Shown in pieces: positions 18,208 to 26,595 of a stretch of 64,000 bases of DNA (its first letter is position 1; every line of letters starts with the position of its first letter). Origin of the DNA: Alicyclobacillus tolerans (lineage in GTDB: Bacteria > Bacillota > Bacilli > Alicyclobacillales > Alicyclobacillaceae); the NCBI RefSeq assembly GCF_001447355.1, contig NZ_JXBW01000005.1:1-64000 (forward strand). The letters are read 5' to 3'. Both the position numbers and the translations under genes were made by a program. The notes below the pieces were generated by a model, which was given only the letters and a program-made list of their open reading frames with translations, was not told the origin of the DNA and did no database searches.

Positions 18208-20256
18208 ATGGACCGATCCTGGCCTTCGTTCGCGGCGGACAAGCGCGAGGCAACCAAAGTGTTCCGCCGCCGCAAGTCGACGGCGCGGATTTTGCTGTCG
18301 GCCTTCTTTATCCCGCTTGGCGTCGGCTTTGGCGGCATGTCCTTGCTTTTGCTTGGGCTGCGGCTGATGCCTTTGCCCGCGGGTGGCAGTGCGATGCCCA
18401 CAGAAATTGAGAGCGCCGATGGCACGCGGATTGCAAACTGGACGACAACGGGTGAAGCGCCCCAGAACATTCCACTGGCGAAGATCCCAGAACCGCTCAT
18501 CGCCGCAACCATCGCCGTCGAAGATCAAAACTTCTACCACGATCACGCCATCAGCCTCAAGTCGACCGCCCGTGCGCTGGTCGTAAACCTACGCCACGGC
18601 GGCGTGGTTGAAGGCGGATCGACTATTACCCAACAACTCGCCAAAAACCTGTATCTGTCACAAGATCGAACGCTATCGCGCAAACTTCGCGAAGCTTTGT
18701 TTGCCATCCAGCTCGAATTGCACAAATCCAAAAACTGGATCTTGGGCCGCTACCTGAATGTCGTGTATTACGGCCACGGCGCATACGGCGTGCAGGCGGC
18801 AGCGAAGCTGTATTTCAACAAACCCGTCCAGGATCTCGATCTCGCGGAGTGTGCCATGCTCGCCGGACTGCCAAAAGGCCCGTCCATCTACTCTCCCATC
18901 GATCACTTCGAGCGGGCCAAACAGCGCCAACGCGTGGTGCTCCAACGGATGGTTGCCACGGGTTACCTGACGCAGGCACAGGCACAGGCGGCGGCAGCCG
19001 AGCCGATCCACGTCGCCGTGCATCACACACCTGTCGTCACGGCGCCGTATTTCACCGATCTCGCCGTCCGCGAAGCCAAACGCGTCGCCCATTTAAGCGA
19101 CGCTGATCTCGATGCGGGTGCGGTGCGCATTAAAACGACGCTCGATCCGCTCTTGCAACGAGCCGCCGAGCGCGCCATTGCATCGACACTGCCTGCAAAC
19201 AGCGGCATTCAGGTGGCACTGGTTGCGATGGATCCGAAGACTGGCGCGATTCGCGCCCTGGTGGGCGGACGCGATTTCCGGACGAGTCCGTTTAACCGGG
19301 CGTTGGCGCCGCGGCAACCGGGATCGACTTTTAAGGCGATCGTCTACAGCGCGGCGCTCGAACACGGCTGGACGCCGGCCAAGCAAGTCGACAGCAAATT
19401 GACGACCTTTGTCTATGGAACGTCGCCCGCCGACAGGTACACGGTGCACGACTATGCAGACGTGTACGCCGGAAGGCCTTTAACATTGCGCGAAGCGATT
19501 GCGCGATCCGACAACGTGTACGCGGTGCACACCAACCTCGCCATCGGACCGCAAAACGTCGTCGAGATGGCACACCGCTTGGGCATCTCCGATCAGATGA
19601 AGCCATATCCATCGCTTGCTCTGGGCGTTTTCCCTGTATCGCCCGTCGAAATGGCAGGTGCGTATGCGGCATTGGCCAACGGTGGACTGCGGGTGAGGCC
19701 GCACGTTGTCAACGAGATCGACACGCCGGAAGGCCGGACGGTGGTCGACGCACCCAGCGAACGCGTTCTGTCTTCGGATGTGGCATTTCAGATGTCCGAT
19801 CTGATGCAAAGCGTATTGGGTGACGCGGGGACGGGCTATGGAGCTCGGCCGTACTTACACGCGCCGGCGGCCGCCAAGACAGGTACTACAGACACCGACG
19901 CCTGGATGGTAGGCTATACGCCAAACCTCGTCTGCGCCGTGTGGGTAGGCTATGACTCGAACCGCCCGTTGTCGGTGCCTGAATCGCATTTGGCAGCGCC
20001 GATTTGGGGGAAGTTCATGGGGACGGCGCAAGCGCACATGCCCGGCGGTTGGTTTACGGCACCTGCCGATTTGAAAGCTGTGCGGATCGATCCGCTGTCG
20101 GGCGGCGTGGCGACGCCGGAATGCCGGATCGCAGAAACCGACTACTTCCGCCCAGGTACGGAACCGACCGAGCCGTGCCCGTTGCACAGCCCGTCGACGC
20201 CGCAAGAGACAAAGCCCAAGTCCGGTTTGTTTGGTTGGTTGCGCAAGCTGTTCTAA
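18208..20256 (+). CDS. Class A penicillin-binding protein (bifunctional transglycosylase/transpeptidase)
   Basis: The 682-residue protein polymerises and cross-links peptidoglycan. A basic N-terminus and one transmembrane helix (about 27-53) are followed by a GT51 transglycosylase domain with the catalytic Glu in VEDQNFYHDHAIS (E105) and GGSTITQQLAKNL, then a transpeptidase domain with SxxK in PGSTFKA (S373), SDN at 434-436 and KTGT at 557. The ATG at 18208 follows GCAGGAGGTGG. Bacillus has pbpG (PBP 2d, forespore-expressed) next to speE, so this is probably its counterpart and may act in sporulation. The C-terminus is short and basic. Confidence 0.92.
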   Translation: MDRSWPSFAADKREATKVFRRRKSTARILLSAFFIPLGVGFGGMSLLLLGLRLMPLPAGGSAMPTEIESADGTRIANWTTTGEAPQNIPLAKIPEPLIAATIAVEDQNFYHDHAISLKSTARALVVNLRHGGVVEGGSTITQQLAKNLYLSQDRTLSRKLREALFAIQLELHKSKNWILGRYLNVVYYGHGAYGVQAAAKLYFNKPVQDLDLAECAMLAGLPKGPSIYSPIDHFERAKQRQRVVLQRMVATGYLTQAQAQAAAAEPIHVAVHHTPVVTAPYFTDLAVREAKRVAHLSDADLDAGAVRIKTTLDPLLQRAAERAIASTLPANSGIQVALVAMDPKTGAIRALVGGRDFRTSPFNRALAPRQPGSTFKAIVYSAALEHGWTPAKQVDSKLTTFVYGTSPADRYTVHDYADVYAGRPLTLREAIARSDNVYAVHTNLAIGPQNVVEMAHRLGISDQMKPYPSLALGVFPVSPVEMAGAYAALANGGLRVRPHVVNEIDTPEGRTVVDAPSERVLSSDVAFQMSDLMQSVLGDAGTGYGARPYLHAPAAAKTGTTDTDAWMVGYTPNLVCAVWVGYDSNRPLSVPESHLAAPIWGKFMGTAQAHMPGGWFTAPADLKAVRIDPLSGGVATPECRIAETDYFRPGTEPTEPCPLHSPSTPQETKPKSGLFGWLRKLF

Positions 20257-20278
20257 GCGCGCCGGAGCCGAAATTGTG

Positions 20279-20287
20279 TGCTACAAT
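20279..20287 (+). promoter_or_regulatory. Extended -10 promoter of the aminotransferase gene
   Basis: TGCTACAAT, a TGN-extended -10 element, lies 30 nt before the GTG start of the aminotransferase. Confidence 0.45.
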
Positions 20288-20316
20288 GGCGGCAACACAT
20301 GTAGGGGGCGTGTCTT

Positions 20317-21507
20317 GTGGAACAACGTTTGTCCGCGCGAGTACGAAATATTCGACCTTCGGCGACGATGGCCGTCGACAGCAAGACCAAGCAATTGCTG
20401 GCAAAAGGACAGCCGGTTATCAACATGAGTGTCGGCGAACCCGACTTCGATACACCCGTGCCTGCGGCGTTTGCCGGTGTACGCGCCATCGTCAATGGCC
20501 AAACGCGCTATACCGAAGCAGCCGGTACCATCGCATTGCGCAAAGCGATTGCGCAAAAACTAGCGGCGGAAAATGGCCTATCGTACGCACCTGAGCAAAT
20601 CATTGTCTCCAATGGCGCAAAACATACACTTTACAACATCTTCGCAAGCATTCTCGACGAAGGCGACGAAGTGGTTTTACCTGCGCCATATTGGACGTCA
20701 TACCCCGAGCAGATCAGCGTCGCTGGCGGCAAGCCGGTCATTGTGCAGTGCGGTGCACAAGCGGGCTTCAAAATGACCGCAGAAGCCCTGGAGAAGGCCA
20801 TTACAACTAGGACGAAAGCCGTTCTCCTCAACTCGCCGTCCAACCCGACGGGCGCCGTTTATCACGAAGAAGAATTGGCGGCGCTCGGCGAAGTGTTGCG
20901 CCAACATGACGTGTATATCGTCCTTGACGAGATTTACGAACGCCTGGTTTACGGCGTCAAACAGGTCAGTTTGGCGGCCGTTTGCCCAGACTTGCACGAC
21001 CGCGTACTCGTGGTCAACGGCTTCTCCAAGGCGTTTGCGATGACCGGTTGGCGGCTTGGTTACGTCGCGGCGCCAGCTGATGTGGCGAAGGCCATCGCCA
21101 GCTTTCAAAGTCATTCGACTGGCAGCCCAGCGACGATGTCACAGTACGCCGGACTGGAAGCGCTCAAACATTTCGATATCAGCGTCGTCGAAGTCTTTCG
21201 ACGTCGGCGCGACACCTTGGTCTCCGGCCTCAACAGCCTGGATGGCGTCCATTGTCTGATGCCAGAAGGTGCATTCTATGCCTTCCCGGATGTCACGGGT
21301 GTGTTCGGCTCGAAGTACGATGGTCAAACCATCGAATCGAGTAGTGATTATTGTGAGTTGCTGCTTGAACATGCACTCGTGGCCAGCGTACCTGGCGAAG
21401 CGTTCGGCGCCCCGGGTTACGTGCGCTTTTCCTATGCCGTCGCCGACGGCGATGTCGTCGAAGCCATCGACCGGATGCGAGCCTTCCATCAAAAGTTGAC
21501 GCGCTGA
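20317..21507 (+). CDS. Class I pyridoxal-phosphate aminotransferase (AspB-like)
   Basis: The 396-residue enzyme is a class I/II aminotransferase, most like aspartate aminotransferases of the AspB type. Motifs are SVGEPDFDTP near residue 38, NSPSNPTGAVYHEEE, the PLP-binding DEIYERLVY segment and the Schiff-base Lys in GFSKAFAMTGWRLGY, ending with VRFSYAVADGDVVEAIDRM. It starts with GTG after AGGGGGCG. It is monocistronic, with an extended -10 promoter and a strong terminator. Aspartate is the likely amino donor, but related enzymes use other substrates. Confidence 0.88.
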   Translation: MEQRLSARVRNIRPSATMAVDSKTKQLLAKGQPVINMSVGEPDFDTPVPAAFAGVRAIVNGQTRYTEAAGTIALRKAIAQKLAAENGLSYAPEQIIVSNGAKHTLYNIFASILDEGDEVVLPAPYWTSYPEQISVAGGKPVIVQCGAQAGFKMTAEALEKAITTRTKAVLLNSPSNPTGAVYHEEELAALGEVLRQHDVYIVLDEIYERLVYGVKQVSLAAVCPDLHDRVLVVNGFSKAFAMTGWRLGYVAAPADVAKAIASFQSHSTGSPATMSQYAGLEALKHFDISVVEVFRRRRDTLVSGLNSLDGVHCLMPEGAFYAFPDVTGVFGSKYDGQTIESSSDYCELLLEHALVASVPGEAFGAPGYVRFSYAVADGDVVEAIDRMRAFHQKLTR

Positions 21508-21533
21508 GCGACCTTCGTCTTCAAATATGCATG

Positions 21534-21556
21534 AGCCGCCCAACGGGCGGCTTTTT
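21534..21556 (+). terminator. Terminator of the aminotransferase gene
   Basis: AGCCGCCC / GGGCGGCT with a 3-nt AAC loop is followed by a run of T, 27 nt after the stop. Confidence 0.9.
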
Positions 21557-21595
21557 GCGTATTGATGAAGAATGCGGCTACTTGGTCGGGCAAAC

Positions 21596-21838
21596 TCATC
21601 TTGGCTCGCTCGATGAGCCCGGCTCTGCCGGATGAATTTCTCCTTCGTGATCGAGAATTTGATGATCATTTTGAATGGCAATCAGCCCAGCTTGGTCAAG
21701 CTCATGCAGGACTTCGAACAGACTGTCGCGTTTTGCCTCCGGAAGCGATCTGACAAATTTGTTGATATCCTGCCCCGGCGCCAATTGTACAAAATGAACG
21801 CCGCCGTACTTCGCGTATAGGTCTCTGCGATATGTCAA
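21596..21838 (-). CDS. Hypothetical protein, 80 aa
   Basis: The frame encodes MTYRRDLYAKYGGVHFVQL, then a helical, charged middle (INKFVRSLPEAKRDSLFEVLHELDQAGL) and an acidic, Pro/Ser-rich end. There is no signal peptide or membrane segment. The start would be TTG at 21838 with AAAGGAG 9 nt upstream. Codon composition and alternating hydrophobic helices look protein-like, but I do not recognise the family. It is divergent from the next gene. Confidence 0.55.
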   Translation of the reverse strand: MTYRRDLYAKYGGVHFVQLAPGQDINKFVRSLPEAKRDSLFEVLHELDQAGLIAIQNDHQILDHEGEIHPAEPGSSSEPR

Positions 21839-21993
21839 TCAGGCCAGCTCCTTTCCCCACTACACACTTCGTCCGTAGTCTGTGCGCCAAGGCATGGGCT
21901 ATGCACGCGCGATGGACGCCGGTCTGCTGGCACAGAGTCGTGGCGACCGCCATACGATGTAGGAGCATCGATGGGGAAGCGAGGTGTACCCCG

Positions 21994-22797
21994 ATGAATT
22001 CGAAACGCCCTGCGGGGAAAACGACACAAACGCGAAAGGCGGCGACGAGGCCTGAGCGCGGCCAATCGGCGCCAGGGCCCGCTCTGCGGCTTCCTGACGC
22101 GGTGCTGACCAAAAGCAGAAGTCCACGTTCGGCCGCAGGTCCAAAAGGGCGAAGCAGTGGCCCTCGTAAAACACAACAGCGATCAAGCCAAGGCGCATCG
22201 TCATCCGTCGCTACCCCGAGCAAAAAGTCTCCCTCACTCTCGCAGTTGCTGTCGCCGAAAAACATGCAGGACACCTTAAAAACGGTGGGCAATCTGCGGA
22301 ATATGGTGAAGAATTGGCTGAACTATTTGCAACAGGCGGACAAAATGCTTGATACGGTCTATGTCACTACAGGCACGCTCAAAGAGAGCGGCGTTCTCGA
22401 TAAACTGCTTAAACACCGTGGCAAAAATTTGACCACCGAGGATTTCACCAGCATTTTAGCAGCCTTGATGGCGTCTCCACTGGGCGCTGGTTTGCTGGGC
22501 GGATCGAACGACAATGAAAGCAACCAAGCGACAAAGGCGAATCAGCAGCCTGTTCAAGCACAGCCGCAGCAACAGCCACCACAGCAACCTGGGCAGATGT
22601 ATGCGGGAGCACAGCCGTACCAGACACCGCCGCCTGCACCTATGTATCCACCACAGAATGCGGCACCCGGCTATCCAAACGCCTACGCGCCGCCCGGCGG
22701 TTATCAGGCACCGGTGTACGGCCCTGCACAGCCCTATACGCCGCCGCCCCTGCCCCCTGGAAACGGGCAGCAAAGACCACAGCCTGAGGGCGAATAG
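21994..22797 (+). CDS. Hypothetical protein with Pro/Gln-rich tail, 267 aa
   Basis: The chosen ATG (MNSKRPAGKTTQ...) follows GAGGTG. The first 90 residues are basic, Ser/Pro/Ala-rich and probably disordered. A conserved-looking helical core follows (NMQDTLKTVGNLRNMVKNWL, then LDTVYVTTGTLKESGVLDKLL and TEDFTSILAALMASPLGAG). The last 80 residues are Pro, Gln, Tyr and Gly-rich with PPPAPMYPPQ-type repeats, like some spore coat proteins such as VrrA/YqfQ types. A coat role is only a guess from composition. A strong terminator follows. Confidence 0.7.
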   Translation: MNSKRPAGKTTQTRKAATRPERGQSAPGPALRLPDAVLTKSRSPRSAAGPKGRSSGPRKTQQRSSQGASSSVATPSKKSPSLSQLLSPKNMQDTLKTVGNLRNMVKNWLNYLQQADKMLDTVYVTTGTLKESGVLDKLLKHRGKNLTTEDFTSILAALMASPLGAGLLGGSNDNESNQATKANQQPVQAQPQQQPPQQPGQMYAGAQPYQTPPPAPMYPPQNAAPGYPNAYAPPGGYQAPVYGPAQPYTPPPLPPGNGQQRPQPEGE

Positions 22798-22827
22798 GCG
22801 CGTGCGACAATCGGTTTTGGGGGAATT

Positions 22828-22865
22828 TAGCTGCCCTTGCCTCTATGGCAGGCAGCTATTTTTTT
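22828..22865 (+). terminator. Terminator after the Pro/Gln-rich protein gene
   Basis: TAGCTGCC and GGCAGCTA form the stem (with an inner GCC/GGC pair) and seven T follow on the + strand. Confidence 0.85.
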
Positions 22866-22912
22866 GACTGGACTCAAGAGCAAAAGAATGCATGGGATGC
22901 CCTGGCTGACGA

Positions 22913-22968
22913 TGGTCAGCGTTTGGCCAGAAGGGTTGGCACGAAAAGCCAACCGCACGCGCTGACCA
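22913..22968. other. Nested inverted repeats, possible structured RNA or element
   Basis: A 9-bp outer stem (TGGTCAGCG at 22913-22921 with CGCTGACCA at 22960-22968) encloses a 7-bp inner stem (GGTTGGC at 22934-22940 with GCCAACC at 22948-22954). An alternative hairpin GCTGAC/GTCAGC (22904-22919) competes with the outer stem. No T-run follows on either strand, so it is not a simple terminator. It lies after the end of the DoxX-like gene on the minus strand. Confidence 0.45.
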
Positions 22969-23031
22969 ACAGGTTTTAATTTAGGACTCCATTGTGCAAA
23001 GAGAGCCGTGCATGCATCAGCGGCCCAGTTG

Positions 23032-23892
23032 TTACGGTGTCCTCTGCCGCATCATCTGACGCCCAACCAGCCATGGAGCGAAATGAGGTCTCGCACAAAC
23101 GCCCAACAACGCCATCAACAACCCTGAGTTAAAGTCAGTCGCAAATGGCTCGAAAATTTGGCCGAATGATTGACCGAACCACCAGAACAGAATAGACAGG
23201 ATGATGGAGAGCGAGGCAGCGAGCCGAGTTCTGTATTTGAAGAGCAGCATGCTTCCTAGGGCCAGTTCAATGAGCCCTAGCACAACCGATACAACGGCTC
23301 CCGCTTTGCCGATGGCCGCTGCCAGCCAAGGCGTTGCGATAACCCGCGTCAAGCCGGTTGGTGTTAAAAAGCTAGGCTGCAACTGCATGACAAATCCGGC
23401 GAACATTAAAATCGCCAGTGAAATTTGCGCAAAACGGATGCCTCCGGCTCGCCACTGACGCGAATAACCGTCGTCTGTTGGCCAAATGGATATGCCAATC
23501 AATGCGTAGATGAAAACCGCTCCAGGTGCACCTGACAAAAGCAACGTTTGGCCGGTAAATATTTGTCCAACGCCTTCGCCAAATACCCACACAATGCTAC
23601 TCCAAATCACTGACGCGATGATGGCTGGCTTCAGGCAGTAGTTCAACATCATGGCGACGCCCAGTGCCAGTTGCACCAGTGCAAACAGCGTGTCCCATAC
23701 AACGATGTGCCCAGTCACAACGTGGGCACCCCAATTCACCAAGGTTGAAATCCAACGGGGCTGACCTTCGGCTGTGGGTAAAATGACTTGTTGAACGAAG
23801 GAAGGGCTGAACATCTGCGGTTTCAGTTGAAAAAACCCGTCAAGAAACCAGATGCCTCCCAAGATGGACTGCACCGCACGACGTGAAAACAT
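23032..23892 (-). CDS. DoxX-like integral membrane protein with internal duplication
   Basis: The 286-residue protein has about eight hydrophobic segments and resembles DoxX/MauE-type four-helix membrane proteins in duplicate. The two halves carry matching motifs: IVWVFGEGVGQIFTG in the first and LFWWFGQSFGQIFEP in the second, each followed by a similar Gly/Ala-rich helix. The ATG at 23892 follows GAGGAGGGG. DoxX proteins are linked to quinone or thiol redox processes, but nothing shows the substrate here. It lies alone on the minus strand. Confidence 0.75.
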   Translation of the reverse strand: MFSRRAVQSILGGIWFLDGFFQLKPQMFSPSFVQQVILPTAEGQPRWISTLVNWGAHVVTGHIVVWDTLFALVQLALGVAMMLNYCLKPAIIASVIWSSIVWVFGEGVGQIFTGQTLLLSGAPGAVFIYALIGISIWPTDDGYSRQWRAGGIRFAQISLAILMFAGFVMQLQPSFLTPTGLTRVIATPWLAAAIGKAGAVVSVVLGLIELALGSMLLFKYRTRLAASLSIILSILFWWFGQSFGQIFEPFATDFNSGLLMALLGVCARPHFAPWLVGRQMMRQRTP

Positions 23893-24113
23893 CGACTTTC
23901 CCCTCCTCGCCGCCTTACTTTGATTTTCTCTCCACAAGTCATCCCGACACAAGCCGTTTCCATGAACAATTTTGCACGTTTTGTCGATCCGCCATGGCAG
24001 CGTCTTAACATCTCTTATCCGCATCGGATGCTCAAGCTCTAGATAGGCAAATGGACCTACCAAAGCATTCCGTGCCAAATCGAACTCAGGAACGCTGACG
24101 AAGATAGCAAAGC

Positions 24114-24135
24114 GCCCGGGGCTATATCCCCGGGC
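24114..24135 (-). terminator. GC-rich hairpin after the 144-aa gene
   Basis: GCCCGGGG / CCCCGGGC with a 6-nt ATATAG-type loop lies 9 nt after the stop codon of the 144-aa gene. Only GCTTTGC follows on the minus strand, so termination may be inefficient or Rho-assisted. Confidence 0.5.
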
Positions 24136-24144
24136 GGCTCTAGT

Positions 24145-24579
24145 TCAGTCCTTTGTATTTTTCGGAACGAACTTCTTGATTTCCTTGAGCGTCTTATCGT
24201 CGACATTCTTGCCATACTTCTTGACAATCTCGTCGACGCTTGCGTTCGGCCCGTTCTTTGTGGCATCTGAGTATGCCTTGACGAACTGCTTGATGCGTTG
24301 TTCGGGAACCGGCAAGCCAAGTTTATCTGCGAAATTTTTCGCCAGCGACTCGACCTGATTCGGGTCACGCCATTGATCTGGCGTCACCTTTTTGACGTCG
24401 TCGAGAATTTGAAAAATCGCTTTGCGCTTGCCAGCGAGGTTGTTTTTCAACGTGTCTAGCGATCCCGACGGAGCCGCCGCCACTTGCTGCGCTTCCGGCG
24501 CCGGCGACGCAGGAGCCGCAGTCTGCCGCTTGGGCCGCGATGAGCCTTTGCGGTTTCGTTTATTTGATGAAGCCGCCAT
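24145..24579 (-). CDS. Hypothetical protein, 144 aa, possibly sporulation-related
   Basis: A basic N-terminus (MAASSNKRNRKGSSRPKRQ) and an Ala/Pro linker precede a helical domain (about 45-144) with ILDDVKKVTPDQWRDPNQVE, LAKNFADKLGLPVPEQRIKQ and DEIVKKYGKNVDDKTLKEI. GAAGGAGG precedes the ATG. The segment about loss of Lys-rich helices vaguely recalls SpoVIF-like proteins, but the likeness is weak and I do not assign it. No membrane segments. Confidence 0.7.
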   Translation of the reverse strand: MAASSNKRNRKGSSRPKRQTAAPASPAPEAQQVAAAPSGSLDTLKNNLAGKRKAIFQILDDVKKVTPDQWRDPNQVESLAKNFADKLGLPVPEQRIKQFVKAYSDATKNGPNASVDEIVKKYGKNVDDKTLKEIKKFVPKNTKD

Positions 24580-24736
24580 GTCGCATCCTCCTTCTCCGTT
24601 TCGCTCCTAGCGGAGCCTCTCCTCAACGTATGTTGAAAGGCCGCAGGATGTCTCAGCGAAACGCCCGAAAGCGACAAAAATCAACGACTTCCGTCAACTG
24701 GTGAACCAACAACTGGCGAAGCAAGGTTGGATGCCG

Positions 24737-24946
24737 TTATTGCACCTTGCGCACATGCGGGCTACGCAGCCGAATATCGACTGCCGCGGCGAGAATCATC
24801 GCGAGCACCATCAAGGCCCCACCGGCACAAGCGAGAACGCCTTTGCTCGACGCCGCAAGGACAAGCATGAAGCCCACAATCATCAGTAAGCTAAGTCCTA
24901 CGAACGCCAACACAAACGTCCGTACTGCACGTTGAACCGCCTTCAT
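24737..24946 (-). CDS. Small two-helix membrane protein, 69 aa
   Basis: The product has an amphipathic start (MKAVQRAVRTFV), two transmembrane helices (VLAFVGLSLLMIVGFMLVL and GVLACAGGALMVLAMILAA) and a basic tail (DIRLRSPHVRKVQ). A strong ribosome binding site (GGAGGG, 9 nt upstream) marks the ATG at 24946. It lies 56 bp downstream of moaA on the same strand and may be cotranscribed with it. Family unknown; the RBS and membrane pattern support a real gene. Confidence 0.75.
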   Translation of the reverse strand: MKAVQRAVRTFVLAFVGLSLLMIVGFMLVLAASSKGVLACAGGALMVLAMILAAAVDIRLRSPHVRKVQ

Positions 24947-25002
24947 TGCAGAGTCCCTCCATCGCAAGTGCAATCGTTCACATCCTCGTTTATACAGGAT
25001 CT

Positions 25003-26037
25003 TCAGCCACCAACGCGAGACATTTCGACTTTGCCCATCCGCTTCGTCTCTTGCGTGCGCAGGGCCGAGTATGCATCGCGGCGTCGACGCCAAAGGTTGG
25101 CAACAAACTCCCGCACCTCGTCGTCGGAAGCGCCGGATCGCAATAACGGCCGAAGTGGCTTCCCACTGGTGGCGAACAGACAGGTGTACAGTTCGCCGTC
25201 GGCCGTCAGGCGCAGGCGGGTGCAACCCCCGCAAAACGGATGACTGACCGAGTGAATGACGCCGATCTCGCCCATGCCATCGAGATATCGGTAGCGCGTC
25301 GCCACCTCGCCGGGCACGCGCGGCGGCACGGCCTCCAGCGGATGAACCTCGCCAATTGCGCGCAGGATTTCCTCCGCTGGCACCACGTCCTCCAAACGCC
25401 ACCCATTACTTGTACCGACATCCATGTATTCAATAAATCGCACGATTACGCTTGTACCGCGAAAGCGCTCTGCGATGGGTACAATCTCCGACTCATTCCA
25501 GCCGCGGCGGACGACCACGTTGACCTTCACTGGTGTCAAACCTGCTGCAAGCGCCGCATCAACGGCTTTGAGGACACGTTGGACGGGAAAACCAACACCG
25601 TTCATACGCGCGGAAATGTGCGGTTGGAGTGCATCCAGGCTCACGGTCACCCTGTGCAAACCTGCGTCAGCCAATGCCTTTGCACGGGCCGGTGTCAGTA
25701 AACTCCCATTTGTCGTCAGCGCGATATCTTGAACGCCTTTGATCTCCCGAATGGCGCCCACGATGTCGACAATCTCTTTTCGCAACAACGGCTCCCCGCC
25801 AGTCAGGCGAATCTTCTCGACGCCAAGTTCCACAAGAAGGCGCGCAGTGCGTACCAGTTCTTGCGTGGTTAGCAACTCATCGCGCTGGAGAAATGGGTGG
25901 TTGGGACCAAACTGATCGATTGGCATGCAGTAGGGGCAGCGGAAATTGCAGCGATCCGTCAAGGAAATTCGTAGATCGCGCAAGGGACGTGACAGTGCAT
26001 CAAGCAACTTGTGCTGATCTTCCCTCGTGTCGGCCAT
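25003..26037 (-). CDS. moaA: GTP 3',8-cyclase MoaA (molybdenum cofactor biosynthesis)
   Basis: MoaA is a radical-SAM enzyme that rearranges GTP in the first step of molybdopterin synthesis, together with MoaC. The 344-residue protein has the N-terminal 4Fe-4S motif CNFRCPYC with the Cx3Cx2C spacing, GGEPLLR, and the C-terminal cluster segment [21 protein letters not shown]. It ends in the usual C-terminal Gly-Gly (RVGG). The ATG at 26037 (MADTRED) was chosen because GGGGG lies 8 nt upstream. No other Mo-cofactor gene is in the window. It is divergent from mgsA, 121 bp away. Confidence 0.95.
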   Translation of the reverse strand: MADTREDQHKLLDALSRPLRDLRISLTDRCNFRCPYCMPIDQFGPNHPFLQRDELLTTQELVRTARLLVELGVEKIRLTGGEPLLRKEIVDIVGAIREIKGVQDIALTTNGSLLTPARAKALADAGLHRVTVSLDALQPHISARMNGVGFPVQRVLKAVDAALAAGLTPVKVNVVVRRGWNESEIVPIAERFRGTSVIVRFIEYMDVGTSNGWRLEDVVPAEEILRAIGEVHPLEAVPPRVPGEVATRYRYLDGMGEIGVIHSVSHPFCGGCTRLRLTADGELYTCLFATSGKPLRPLLRSGASDDEVREFVANLWRRRRDAYSALRTQETKRMGKVEMSRVGG

Positions 26038-26158
26038 CGGCCAATCCCCCATTTCTATCGCCATTAGTGTACCACGCAATACGCAATCCTCCATCATTCC
26101 CCCAATGTGCTGTTTGCGGTACACTGATAGCGTGAAACATCGCCGAGGAGGCAAGACG

Positions 26159-26566
26159 ATGAACGTAGCATTGATAGCGCATGACAACAAGAAAGACGAC
26201 ATTGTAAACTTGGCCATCGCGTACCAGAACATTTTGAAGAACGTCAATCTCTTTGCAACCGGAACCACGGGACGTCGCATCCACGAGGCAACAGGACTGC
26301 CCGTCCACCGCTTTCAATCCGGCCCGTATGGCGGCGACCAACAGATTGGCGCGATGATTGCGAACGACGAGATGGATCTCGTCATCTTCTTGCGCGATCC
26401 ACTCACCGCGCAGCCGCACGATCCCGACATTACGGCCCTGCTGCGCATCTGCGACGTACATAACGTGCCAGTGGCAACGAACCTGGCGACGGCAGAGGCA
26501 CTGGTGCGCGCGATGGAACAGGGACTGGTTGATTTCAAGCCGTGCGGCCCTGAAACCGACCGTTGA
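26159..26566 (+). CDS. mgsA: Methylglyoxal synthase
   Basis: The enzyme converts dihydroxyacetone phosphate to methylglyoxal and phosphate, a glycolytic bypass under phosphate limitation. The 135-residue protein has [11 protein letters not shown] at the N-terminus, the phosphate loop [22 protein letters not shown] and the catalytic region [15 protein letters not shown]. The start follows GAGGAGG. The dhaKLM operon about 1.5 kb downstream makes its substrate, dihydroxyacetone phosphate. Confidence 0.95.
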   Translation: MNVALIAHDNKKDDIVNLAIAYQNILKNVNLFATGTTGRRIHEATGLPVHRFQSGPYGGDQQIGAMIANDEMDLVIFLRDPLTAQPHDPDITALLRICDVHNVPVATNLATAEALVRAMEQGLVDFKPCGPETDR

Positions 26567-26595
26567 GTCCACTCGCGAAAAAGGAGTGAAAAACC

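Noticed and set aside
24114-24135. Hairpin taken as a riboswitch element
   Set aside because: It lies after a stop codon and is a simple stem with a short loop; a weak terminator explains it.
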